Made by a program: the position numbers and the translations under genes. Positions 29,153 through 40,685 of a stretch of DNA of 56,918 bases are shown here, piece after piece (the stretch's first letter is position 1; each line of letters opens with the position of its first letter). The stretch comes from Triparma columacea (Eukaryota > Sar > Bolidophyceae > Parmales > Triparmaceae): the NCBI GenBank assembly GCA_030267965.1, contig BRYA01000140.1, positions 9,125 through 66,042 on the forward strand. Reading direction: 5' to 3'. The notes beneath the pieces are model-generated. The model made no database searches. It was not told the DNA's origin and saw only the letters and a list, made by a program, of their open reading frames with translations.

Positions 29153-31517
29153 TCACGCTTCTTCCTTGATGCTGGGTATACTTTGCGGTGGCGGCTTCGC
29201 TCGCTCGCTCGCTTTACTGACGACGCTCACGCTCAGTCTCCTAAAGTTCCCAGTCTTCGTCGTAACATCAGAGTAATCCTTCTTCATGTCGTCGTCCTTG
29301 GTGATGTAGTAGTACGTCACCCCGAGGAGCAAAAAGCTAACGATCTTGCCGATGAAGCCCACTGTGGCCCAATGGCCGATGATTTCATCAGTTCTGAAAA
29401 TCGCGCAAGACTCAATATCTTCGCAAGACAGCGGGTCCTGCTTGATGTCCTTGACGGCGCAGGAATTATCCAGCAGGCTCCCGAGGACAAGGCCCCCAGG
29501 GAGGTCCCCGAGGAGCTTGTCGACGAAGTCGTTCATGCCCAGAGACAGCCCGGAGAACTCTGTGGGCACGCAGCGCATCAAAACAAACGTCATGGGAATG
29601 TTGTTCATGAATGTCACCATGATTGCGAGGAAGAAGATGATGAGAATCATTACGAGGTTTTGGCACTTATCATCAGAGCAATAACCGGCGGTAACGACAG
29701 GGAGCTGATTGGGGTTAAAGTCAGTTACGTCGAACTCAAGGTCGGCGGGTAAGTTAACGGAGTCAGCGCAGGTGCAGTTGTCAGCGAAGACTGCGTCGTT
29801 TTCGTCGTTCCAGAAGGAGCACCCGGCATGGCAGGGGCTGTAGAAGGTCTGGTTGTTGAAACAAATCGGGTAGTATGGTTGCAACTCTCCCTGGTTGCAA
29901 CCGCAATCTCCTCCAAACGGGTCAGCTGCGCAGGACGGTGTCGTGGTGCTCCCGGTGGTAAGATCAGCACCTATTACGTTAGCCTGATCGCAAGTGAACA
30001 GCCTAAAGCAGAGCATAATAATGGCGGACACCGCGGCCATCTTTATGTTCCATCTAGCAGTGTCGGGGAGGTTCTTGTGCCAGCGGGACTCCGCCAGACC
30101 GCCGAGGACTGAACCGATAGAAGCGGCGGGGATAATAACAATTCCGGCAAGGACTGGCGCGAACGATCTAGACAGTCCAGTATAGGACTCTAGGAATTGG
30201 GCGCCGTGGGTAGAGTATCCGGAGATCACGGCGACCTCGGCGGAACCTCCAATGACATTGAATAACCAAACTGGATTTAAAAAGACCTGCTGCACCTGGT
30301 GGCGAAAATCGACAACCTTAATCTCCTCGACGGAAATAACACCGAGAGAGGAGGGACGTCTGGACTTCTGCCTCTCAGTGGCGCTGCTGCTGTCTGCGAC
30401 CTTGGAGGATTTTCCTTCCTTGACAGAAAACTCTGGCATTTTGATCACATGGTGTGCCGCGCTCTCCTCGTGTTTCTGGGGCACCGCAGGGACCTGCATG
30501 AAGAGTGGCACGAGGCTCAAGGTCGCGACCCCCGAGAACGCGAAGCCCATCCACCATGCCCCGCTGCTTATTAGCATCCCTATTCCAACGAAACCGATGG
30601 CCATGCCGATCGGACCGACCATGTAAAACCAACAGAGGAGACGGGCACACTCCTCGGGGGTAGAGTTCGCGTTAATGTGGGCGGGGCCGAGTGTGTAAAG
30701 GCACGAGACACCGACGGCTTGGAGGGCCATGGACAAGCAAAGGACAAGGAAATAGAAGCTGAGAGTGAGGGGAGGAGGGGGGGAGGGGGGGAGGGGGGGG
30801 GAGCGTTAGAAGAGCTGTTTACGCCGTCGCTTCGCTCCTCTTCGCTACCCTGCCTTTGCTACCCTTCCTTCATTACCCTGCCTTCGCTCCTCACCTGCTT
30901 CCTCCTCCTACTTCCGGTGTGCACTCCCCCTCCCTGAGTTTCTCGATATCATCCGCGTCTAGGATCGAAGTTAGTGTTTCGCCGGTAGTGGGGTCGATCT
31001 CCGTTGTATTGGAGTTCCAGCACACGAACTGGCCCATGCCGGCTTCATCTTGTGCCATCTGTGCCATTAGACCGACGACTGCAAACAGGAGAGTCGCTGC
31101 CCCCTGGAGGGCGACCATCCATCGGAAGTGGTAGGGGATACTAGTCTTTCCGCAGAGGTAAGTGAGTGGGACTGAGGGGAAGAGGGAACAAGGGAGGGTT
31201 GGGGGTTAGGGGTGTTGACATTTTCTGAACTCTTGATCTCTCCATGCCTTGTCCTTGTGCAGGGTGGTGGGTTACTTACTTGAGCAAATCATTTTGGTGA
31301 TCGTGTAAGTAGTCGAGCAAACAATCGTCGCCTGGAAAACGGAGAATCCAAAGGTTGACTGCAGCGTCGAAGGGAGGGCTCCAACAAACCCTGATATGGT
31401 CATCGATGAGAAAAACGCAAACAGGGTTATGAGGGTTGTGAAACCCTCAATCTCCTGCAGGTTTGCAAAGTGGGATCCACAGCAGAGATGGAGGCAGCAG
31501 CAGATATACTTCAACAT
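29153..31517 (-). CDS. OATP/SLCO-type organic anion transporter
   Basis: Three exons on the complement, 31280-31517, 30895-31171 and 29153-30758, with consistent phases (1, then 2) give 706 aa. The MFS fold of about 12 spans is seen; MTISGFVGALPSTLQSTFGF is near the first loop, and SMALQAVGVSCLYTLGPAHI corresponds to the G(x)GxxxLYTLG block of OATPs. The large external loop carries a Kazal-like cysteine pattern (CGCNQGELQPYYPICFNNQT, then CHAGC and CTC), which is diagnostic of the SLCO family. A Ser-rich cytosolic loop lies near residue 300. OATPs exchange large organic anions across the plasma membrane; the substrate here is unknown. The stop lies about 230 bp from the start of the XK-like gene on the same strand. 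Confidence 0.88.
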
Positions 31518-32460
31518 GATGGACGTGAGAGTTTAGAGAGTGGGGAGGTTGGAGAGGAGAAGTCACCCTGGGTCAGCGGAGGAAGGGGGGCCTTGGGAGG
31601 TGGGGAAGGGGGGGGGGAGGGGACGGTGGAAACGGGGGGCGTGGGATAGAAGGAGAACTACGGCTTCCAAAGTAGAAGGTGTCTAATTGGAGTGCTTGTT
31701 TGATGTGGTTTATCCTACTTATGTGCTCAACAGCAAATGGATCTGCTAAAATCAGTAATCTGGTTGGATTCTACTCGGAAAGGTGAAAGAGATTACAAAT
31801 TTGTTGCATAATTACGTCGATTTGATATGCCTACGAGTTTTCTATATGTTATGATTGTACGGAATGACTATTGAAATCTTCTCTGGTGGCTCATGAGACT
31901 TATACCAGCACCTCCATTACGGCCCCCGTGGGTGCACAAATTGCCCAATTTATGTCTTCTGGAAACTTCTCGTCGTCGATCGACCAACGCGGCGAGATAA
32001 TATTCGGTTGGTACATACTAAAGTCGTCGAATAACGTCGTTTCGTTACGTATAGGACGCTTAGGAGCGATATTTCAGGTTGAAGATGGTTGAGATGGGGG
32101 GGGGTGGCATTTGGGCCTCTACGTACGAGTCACTCGGCCGTAGCCCCTGCGTTGTGATTATTGGTTCTGTGCAGTGCTTAAATTCCGCTACGCCTTATTT
32201 TTTTGGTTAGTAAGACGATAAAATAAAACATCAACTTCCTGGTACAAACTCCAAACTGGATTGGAAAATTAGACCCCAATTTTGAGACCAAATTTTGGTT
32301 TTGCCTACTTTTCGCTCTTTATAGTCACACGTTGCCATAATCTGTTTTGAATTGTTTCAGAGGTCTCATCTCTTCTCTCTCTCTTCCTTCCTAGTCACAT
32401 CCTAACCCCCATACAGCCCTAAAACCAGCCCACAACCCTTTTTCTGCCGCCGACCTCCTA
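31518..32460. other. Intergenic region, divergent promoters
   Basis: About 940 bases lie between the OATP gene start (-) and the RecA-like gene start (+). An ORF at 31871-32092 lacks an ATG and has no recognised motif. A G-rich tract is at 31590-31640. A pyrimidine-rich stretch, CTCTTCTCTCTCTCTTCC, is at about 32369, close to the RecA-like gene. Confidence 0.5.
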
Positions 32461-33591
32461 ATGGCTCCATTATCATCCCTACCCCTGAATCCCACGCTCC
32501 TTCATTCACTATCATCCACTCCTAATGCCATAAGAGTCCCTTCGTCGTTGTTACTATCTAGCTCAGAAGCTCTCAGTCAGAAGTTAGGTTTGCCGGCTGA
32601 GCCAAACCCGAGTTCAGAGTTTGATAAGGGGGGCACAGGTTTCAAGGATGATGGCGGAGTTAAGCTCGTTGATGGTTTGAAGAAGAGGGTGGCGGAGGTC
32701 GTACTTTACGAGGAGGGTGGTAGGGAGGGACTATTCATGGAGGTCAAGGGGTCGCTTTTGGGCACCACCGCATCTGAATCTGTAATAGACAAGGATAGGG
32801 GAGGGAAGTGGAGGGGGTTCTATGAGGCGGGGAACGGGGTCAGGGTGGAGGAGAGCTGGGGGCTCGGGAGGGTAGCGGAGGAGGGGGAGGAGGGGGAAGA
32901 GGAGGAGGAGGGGTGGGGTGGGGGGGGGTATGTTACAGAGCTTTACGGACCAAGCGGGGGGGGTAAGACTAGGGTTGCGATTAGGTGGATGATATCGTGC
33001 CTGCTGAGAGAGACGGGGGGGAGGGGGTGGTACGTGCAGATGGGAGGTGGTAAAAATAAGGCTGGGATTGGAAGGACGGTCGAGGGGATCGTCAGCGATA
33101 TGGGGTTGGGTGGGGCTACTAGGAAGGACGTGCTGGGCCGGATCAGGTTCGTGGAGAGAGGAGAGGAGCTGGGCGCGGGGGTTGGGGAACAAGGGTACGA
33201 GTCGGCGGCGTCTGGGGACGTTGTGGTGGTAGACGACGTTTACAGCGGGTTCATGAAGGACATGATCGGACAACAACACAACAACGACTCGAAGAGGGAG
33301 GTCATGATGAAGCTGAATAGGCTAGGGTTGTGCTTGAAGAGGGCGGCGAACGGGAGAGGGGCGAGGTGCCTGGTCGTTAACCAGCAGCTGAAGAATGGAG
33401 GCCCGGCCATGGGGCAGTTCTGGAGGGGGCAGTGCAGGGTTAGGGGCAAGGTTAGGGGAGGGGAGGTGGTAGTGGAGAAGGGGGGGAAGAGGAGGAAGTT
33501 GGACACGGCGATGGGGGGAGCGGAGGGGGGGGCGGTGGCTGGGACAGCGGAGAAGGAGAAGGAGAAGGAGAAGGAGATGGTTGTGTTGTAA
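32461..33591 (+). CDS. RecA/RAD51-like ATPase (RAD51 paralogue-like)
   Basis: Single exon, 376 aa, ATG at 32461. Walker A is GPSGGGKT (about residue 163) preceded by the beta strand VTELYG. Walker B is GDVVVVDDVYSGFM. Downstream, RCLVVNQQLKNGG resembles the strand and L1-region of RecA-fold recombinases, where RAD51 has VVITNQV. Before the ATPase core an acidic insert is encoded by G-rich DNA. The C-terminus is basic then KEKEKEKE. Length and layout fit a divergent RAD51 paralogue (XRCC2, XRCC3 or RAD51B-D type) acting in homologous recombination. I cannot tell which paralogue it is. Confidence 0.7.
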   Translation: MAPLSSLPLNPTLLHSLSSTPNAIRVPSSLLLSSSEALSQKLGLPAEPNPSSEFDKGGTGFKDDGGVKLVDGLKKRVAEVVLYEEGGREGLFMEVKGSLLGTTASESVIDKDRGGKWRGFYEAGNGVRVEESWGLGRVAEEGEEGEEEEEGWGGGGYVTELYGPSGGGKTRVAIRWMISCLLRETGGRGWYVQMGGGKNKAGIGRTVEGIVSDMGLGGATRKDVLGRIRFVERGEELGAGVGEQGYESAASGDVVVVDDVYSGFMKDMIGQQHNNDSKREVMMKLNRLGLCLKRAANGRGARCLVVNQQLKNGGPAMGQFWRGQCRVRGKVRGGEVVVEKGGKRRKLDTAMGGAEGGAVAGTAEKEKEKEKEMVVL

Positions 33592-33708
33592 ACTTGTGAG
33601 GCTTTTGTTATGGTCAGTCACCCAAGATGTCTTTTAATTTTCCGTCTATTCCAACTCCCTTAAAACAAACAGCAAATTTAGTGTGTGTTGTCTATAACTT
33701 CCATCCCC

Positions 33709-35644
33709 TCAGCCCGTCCCGTTCCTCTCCCCCTTTTCCCCAATCGTTCTCATGCATCTCTCAAGTTCCTTAACATAGTACTCTTCATCCATCGCAGCCT
33801 TCAAAGTAACGACCCTAACAATACTCCTACCCTCCTCCCTAATCTGTTCCTCCCCTCCAACAAAAACCCAACGTCCACCATCCCACCTTCGTACGCTAAC
33901 GATGGAATCTGTAGATGAAGGGTGGATATTATCGTCGAAGAATACCTCATGCCTACCCGAGCCATTACCAACCCAAACTGGTTTACCTAAACCAGGCGAG
34001 CAACCGCCCTCGGACCACGATTTGTAGTCGTCGCTAACGGCAAGGGACGGACGAGCTCTTATGTAAGCCTCAGTCTCAACCTCAGTTTTTGTTATGGGTG
34101 AACCTGATGGTGTGAAGAGGAGGAACTCTTTCCCACCACCTGGAAGGGAAATATGACGACCGTGAACGTGGTGGAGATCTTTGAATATGTTGTTACTTTT
34201 GTAGGACTCGTAACCAGGCATTTTACCGGAGGAGAAATCTTTAAGTGCTTGGATTATCTCTTCTACGTCATCACCGAATGTTCGGATAATAACCGAGTGT
34301 GATCGACGTGTTTTAGATAGGTGTGAAAGGAGTTTGAAAAACGAGGGTAGGATGTAGTGGGTTTTTATACCGGAGGTTGGGTGGGGACGGGATAATGAGG
34401 GGGGGGTATGGGGGGGAGCTAGCATTGACGATTCTAAGGTTGTGTGAAGAGACTTGAAGGAGGAGCCGAGGGGAGTGGTGAGGAAGGTTGGGACGGTGGG
34501 CTTTAGGGGGGAACGGTAGTAGGTGGTGTGGTTGGGGGGGAGAAGGAAGGACTGGATTATTGGGGGGGAGTTTAGGTTGAGTGGAGTGGGGGTGGGGGAG
34601 GGGGAGGAGGAGGGGGGGGAGGGGAGGATAGTGGTAGAGGATGTGTTGGGGTCGACGAAGACCTGCGTGGAAGGGAGGAAAGGGGGCAATATTTTGTTAG
34701 AGTTAGAGTTTTTCGCGCGTGCTTCCTTCGTCGTCTTTGCACGCTCTGATAAATGGTTGCACGCTTATGATGATAAATGTTTGCACGCTCATGATAAACG
34801 TTGTCTATATTCTCACCTCAATAGCCTTGGTTATAACCTTGTTCACCGTGTCCTCGTAAGTGTCCCCACCTGCCGAGTCCGATAGTATGAGGGTCTCGTT
34901 TACGTCAAAGTGCAGGGTGATGTGCGTGCGCATTTTCTTGATATGCGAAAGGAGAGGGGGGAAGTAGGATGTTGGGAGGGAGGGTAGGAGGAGAGGGAGT
35001 GAGAGGGAGAGGAAGGAAATTAGGGGGGAGGTGGTGGAGGGGTTTGGGGGGCTTAGGGTGGAGAGGATTTTGGGGGTGTTGCAGGGGTGGAGGAAGTGGC
35101 AGGGATGGGATGTTGTTGGGTGGTATGATGGGGTTATTATTTCTAGACCAGGGGAGGAGTCTAGGAGTGGGTAAAGTTTAGTTAGGGTTGTGGTAGGGAG
35201 TGGTGGAGATGAAACTATGTAGAGGGTGGGGGTAAGGTAGGTTGGGTGATAATGGATTGAGAGTTGAAGGGAGGGTGTTGTTGAGGAGGGGTCGTGCAGG
35301 ATGGATTTATCATCTTTCTCTCCATCTGCTCCGTCTTTATCTCCATCTTTGTCTCCATCTTCATCCTCATCGCCATCGCCATCCATGCCTTGTATAGGTA
35401 GCATAATCATAGGATATATAATTAGATGTGTATCTTCATTCAAATTCTCATCAGATAACACGTACTTAAGTTCAGGGTAGATGGATGTACTGTGAGTTGA
35501 TGATGTATTCATTGATTGTCCATCATTCACTACTCCATCATCCACAACAGCATCATTAACTCCATCATTCACTCGACTTTGATTAAGAGGAGGTAATAAA
35601 CTTAAGTAAAATGCGTCAAGATGGAAATCGGATATAGAGCACAT
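33709..35644 (-). CDS. HAD-superfamily-like protein with split core
   Basis: Exons 34817-35644 and 33709-34662 on the complement, joined at phase 0, give 593 aa. A low-complexity N-terminal half (His/Ser/Thr/Asp and Leu/Pro/Ser rich) precedes RTHITLHFDVNETLILSD, which fits HAD motif I (DxNxT; DVNET has the usual first Asp but Asn in place of the second). Downstream, HSVIIRTFGDDVEEI can serve as motif II and VFFDDNIHPSS as motif IV with paired Asp. If functional it would be a phosphatase or phosphotransferase; the replaced second Asp suggests altered chemistry. I do not know the subfamily. The intron (34663-34816) holds a repeated ATGATAAA-type sequence. Confidence 0.65.
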
Positions 35645-35904
35645 CGTCTAATGATAGATAAGGATACCTCGAAGGGATGAAGTGGCCACAACGCTGCGTA
35701 ATTGCTTCCAAAATTGCTTCCAAAAATTGCTCCAAATTCTTCCAGGACTCAGATTAAGACGAAATCACTCACAACCTGCGTTTTTGTCTTGTTTTCCATC
35801 CGTATATCTATAAACACTATATTCACCTCTCCATATCATAACGCTCCATTAAAAACCTCCCCAAACCCCCCAATACACACTCCAAAAGAACCCCCCCCTT
35901 CGTC

Positions 35905-36705
35905 ATGTCGAATTTCTTCCCTCTAATGTTAGCAATGTCTCCCACCCTACCTCCCCTAATCCTCCTCCTCTCCAACAACTCCCACACACCGGAAAACTAC
36001 GTAACAGCAACCATAACAGGCGTCGCTGTTATCCTAGCTCAAATTGCAGCAGCAACACCATACGGTATCTACAAGTTAACAGGTGGACAAATTAGAACAG
36101 CTGACGTCGCCGGGGTTATGTTGACAGCTGGGAGCTGGGGGGTTGCGAGTGCTGTATTTAAACTAGGGTTGGGAAATGCGTTCAAATCAGCAAAGACAAA
36201 GTACGAGAAATTGGGGGAGGGGGCGGAGACGAAGAACATGCTTAAAATGGACGTTAACGGTGGTGCCGCGGTTGCGGGTTTGACGTGGGGGGGGGTTTTA
36301 ACGCTTACTCTTATGGGGTACTACAGTAGCTCCGAGGGTGACGTGGGGAACGTTGAGGGGGGGTGGGAGGAACTTAAGTGGATGAGGGTTGTGGACGGAT
36401 GCACGGGGGTCAGGAGCGAGTGGATCGTTGCTATGATAGCATGCGCGGTCAGCGTCATTGAGGGGGTCAGCGCGGGGGTTATCTTCAAACTGGTGAACGG
36501 GGGGGAAGTCGAGGGCTGGGTCAGGGGGGCGGCGTGGGGGATGCCGGTGGTAGCGGGGGTTGCGACGGCGGGGGTTGGGCATGGGGGGTGTGGGTGGGTT
36601 TTGGGGACTGTATGGGGGATGGCGGCGGGGATGGTGGGGGTAGCGATGGTGGGGGTGGGAGTTGGAGTTGGACTGGGGGAAGGAGGAAGAAGAGGGGCGA
36701 TGTGA
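35905..36705 (+). CDS. Small polytopic membrane protein, unrecognised
   Basis: Single exon, 266 aa. ATG 35905 follows a C-rich leader. Hydrophobic spans are visible near residues 5-22, 35-50, 68-85, 118-135, 165-190 and 205-260. The last is a long Gly/Val/Ala/Met stretch encoded by G-rich DNA. There is a short charged loop (KSAKTKYEKLGEGAETKNM) in the middle. No family motif is recognised. The gene is divergent from the HAD-like gene with about 260 bases between. ORFs of up to 206 residues on the opposite strand are shadows of its G-rich end. Confidence 0.55.
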   Translation: MSNFFPLMLAMSPTLPPLILLLSNNSHTPENYVTATITGVAVILAQIAAATPYGIYKLTGGQIRTADVAGVMLTAGSWGVASAVFKLGLGNAFKSAKTKYEKLGEGAETKNMLKMDVNGGAAVAGLTWGGVLTLTLMGYYSSSEGDVGNVEGGWEELKWMRVVDGCTGVRSEWIVAMIACAVSVIEGVSAGVIFKLVNGGEVEGWVRGAAWGMPVVAGVATAGVGHGGCGWVLGTVWGMAAGMVGVAMVGVGVGVGLGEGGRRGAM

Positions 36706-37577
36706 GGGGAGAACGGCAAGTGCTTGTTGAGGAACAAATACAAACTTTGTTTTGTGAAACACGCTTTCTTTGATACCATTTCTCTCCGTCCGTAGCACGA
36801 CACGCTCCTCCATTCACTCCATTTCACTTGAGACTGACGAAACTTGGGGGTTGGGGGCTCCTTTCCAAGACCCAGTTTTGAAGGGCTGTGTCTTCCCCTC
36901 AGTAAAGTAATTTCGAATAATAAGCATTTCAGGGTGAACACCGGCTCGTTATTAGCTGACTTTTTGATGGAAATGGACCCAAAAAAAATGGTGTTCCGTA
37001 TTTCTGATAATCAACTTTATCTTCCTTCTGAAATCGTTCATGATATAAAATTTGATTGAATTATAAATGTATATCATATGAAGTTAAATGAACTTTTTCG
37101 TTTATATATTTTACTTGGAGTGGTAATCTATTTTAAGACTCTGTTAACTTAAATCTTTTCTATATTATTTTGAGCATATAATTATACATTCCAAAATTTA
37201 TTGTTTGTTTAAGATAAAATTGAAAAAATAAAATTTTCTACAACTTCATTTTTCATATAAAAGCCATAGAAATATATAATACAAATTAAATTAATAAATA
37301 GATAAAAAGGGCCTTAAATGTTGAAAAAAAAATCCCATCAAATTTGTGTCTCATTGGAAACAGCAAAAAATCATCAAAGAGCCTTTCTACCATACATTGC
37401 ATAGGAACACCATAACGACCATCGTTTTTATTTGTTCTTGAAACGAAACACCTGGGACTTTTCTGCTATTCTTCGTCTGGCTGCCCAAACAGATTCTTCA
37501 AAGTAGAGTTAGGTGCGGCGACGAGACGTCACTAGCCCCCTCACCCCAATCCACATCGGCAATCATTTTCACTCCTA
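36706..37577. other. A+T-rich island in a G+C-rich neighbourhood
   Basis: From about 37000 to 37400 the A+T content is high; the 60 bases 37201-37260 contain only nine G or C. No repeat unit is obvious. A 71-codon ORF (36844-37059) runs into the left edge and shows no known domain. The rest is probably non-coding. Confidence 0.7.
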
Positions 37578-38597
37578 ATGACACCATACAGGCGCCTCTT
37601 CACATTGTATATCCTGCGACATGGTGAAACAGGATTCAACCAACTTGGGATTGTCCAGGGGGCTGGGGTAGATGCTCCGCTGAACAACGTTGGCTTTCTG
37701 CAGGCTATAGGGGTCGGTCACGTATTTCGGGGACTACCACGCCCCCCCCTCTGGTTGGTATATTGTTCAACAATGAAGAGGACGAGGGAGTCTTTGTATG
37801 GCTTCCTATTAGGTTACGAGATGGAGGAGTTTGGCCTGGGTCCTGACTCCGAGGCTCCGGCTCGGGACCCACCTGCCTCTTGCACCTTCTCCACTTCCCC
37901 CCCAGTGTATACCGACTTCCTCCGTGAGAAGGCACAGGGTTCAAGGGAGGGGAAGCGTAACGATTTAACTTTGGAGGATGCCGAGCGCATAGACGCTGAA
38001 GCAGGCATTGACGTATCCTCGAAATTCCGCGAAAGTGACGAGGATGTGAAGGCCCGTATCTTGTCATTTCTGAGTAATTTGATTGAAGGTCAAGATGGAG
38101 TGGGAGGGGAGGAGGGGGGGAAAGAGGGCGAGAGTGGCGAAGTACCAACCGATGATGCCAAACCTGACGGCTTGCCGCCTAATATTTTGGTGGTAACCCA
38201 CGGAGGGGTGATAAGGGTTCTCCTTCGAGACATTTTCAAGGTTGGAGGTGGTCCTGGCGAGGAGAGGTGAGGACTTCGGGGGGAGGGGGTTAATGAGAGG
38301 TTACAACTGTGCGCAAATTTTACGATTCTGAATCTCACCCCCCTATCCACTTCACCCCCACCCCCAACCCCCTAAAGAATAAGGGTCTGGAATTCCTCTA
38401 TATCCAAGTTGGATGTATGGGTGTCCTCCTCATCTCCCTCTGCCTCTGCCTCTTCCCCTTCCACCCCCTCTCCCCCCTCCTCCCCATTGCGGACAGCAGG
38501 TCCCTTACAATTAAGCTACTTCGCAACCCTCGTTGGTGAGATTGGCGATACATCCTTCATCCCTCCTGATCTAATAACAAAGCGTAGCGACTGGTAG
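37578..38597 (+). CDS. Histidine phosphatase (phosphoglycerate mutase / TIGAR-like)
   Basis: Two exons, 37578-38266 and 38378-38597, joined at phase 2, give 302 aa. The catalytic motif LYILRHGETGFNQLGIVQG lies at residues 9-27, with the phosphorylated His in RHG. CSTMKRTRESL supplies the second Arg, and FLREKAQGSREGK matches the LRExxxGxxEGK block of TIGAR-type fructose-2,6-bisphosphatases. VVTHGGVIRVLLRDIF gives the second catalytic His. Exon 2 opens with RVWNSSISKLDV, equivalent to the N-S/T-S motif that ends such domains, which supports the splice. A Ser/Pro-rich insert lies in exon 2. Likely a sugar-phosphate phosphatase; the substrate is not certain. Confidence 0.85.
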
Positions 38598-38888
38598 GGG
38601 CATTTTCTCTCTTTAGTATAACTTCTTCTTTATATGAATAAACCACATGTTTTAACTTATTCAACGGCGACGTATTGCTCGTAACACCCCCCATTCCCCC
38701 TTCAAGACCTCCCCGGTAAAATAAAATATTTTTTGATGTAATAATCATGTAATCTAAACAGACCGTCGCCCGTCACCCGGGCTTGTTATAATCCCGGAAT
38801 CCAATTCGCCAGTCAACCATTATCTCCTCCTCGTCCTCCTCCTCCAACCAAGCATGTTTTCAATTTTCCCCTGGGGACAAAAAATCAC

Positions 38889-40145
<1,257 letters not shown>

Positions 40146-40613
40146 ATGTCCCTCGTCCGCTCCGTCCTCCTTAGAGTCCCTGCTGCTGCAGCCAAACCTG
40201 GGCCAGCCATCGGTCAGGCATTAGGCCCCCTCGGAGTGAACATGGCCGAGTTCGTAAAGCAGTTCAACGACGCAACCTCTTCCTACAAGCCCAACACTCC
40301 TCTCCCAGTCAAGCTCTCTGCCTTCTCTGACAGGACCTTCTCCTTTGTCGTTCAGACGCCTCCCACCAGCGAGCTGGTTAAGCAAGCTGCAGGGATCAAG
40401 GCCGGCGCGAACAGACCCGGTTCTGAGGTGGTGGGTTACATCACCCCGCAGGCAGTTTATGAGATTGCAAAGATGAAACAGAGGGATGAGACAAGGAGCT
40501 TCTACCCACTGGAGGGAATCGCGAAATCGGTAGTGGGGACGTGTAATAGTATGGGAGTCGTGGTTAGAGACGAAGTGGAAGAGGGCGAGGGCGAGGGCGA
40601 GAAGGGGAACTAG
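40146..40613 (+). CDS. MRPL11: Mitochondrial large-subunit ribosomal protein L11 (uL11m)
   Basis: Single exon, 155 aa, from ATG 40146. The N-terminus MSLVRSVLLRVPAAAAKPGP merges a short targeting sequence with the conserved PAIGQALGPLGVNMAEFVKQ block that binds the GTPase-associated rRNA. Further L11 blocks are YKPNTPLPVKLSAFSDRTFS and FVVQTPPTSELVKQAAGIK; the C-terminal domain has NSMGVVV, matching the GTARSMGI-type motif. The extra acidic tail (EEGEGEGEKGN) is unusual. Length is as expected for a mitochondrial L11. Confidence 0.92.
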   Translation: MSLVRSVLLRVPAAAAKPGPAIGQALGPLGVNMAEFVKQFNDATSSYKPNTPLPVKLSAFSDRTFSFVVQTPPTSELVKQAAGIKAGANRPGSEVVGYITPQAVYEIAKMKQRDETRSFYPLEGIAKSVVGTCNSMGVVVRDEVEEGEGEGEKGN

Positions 40614-40685
40614 AAGCTTGGTGTTTTCTTTTAATCTCTCTCATTTGTTTTTCTACCTTTCACTCCCACTGCCCCCCCCCCCCCC

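Noticed and set aside
31871..32092. 73-codon ORF
   Set aside because: Starts at TTG, no motif, isolated in an intergenic region.
36298..36941. Complement ORFs of 171 and 206 codons
   Set aside because: Pro/His/Thr-rich translations of the G-rich end of the membrane-protein gene on the + strand; no domain.
36844..37059. 71-codon ORF at the edge of the A+T-rich island
   Set aside because: Spans a sharp composition change and has no recognisable domain; kept only as a note.
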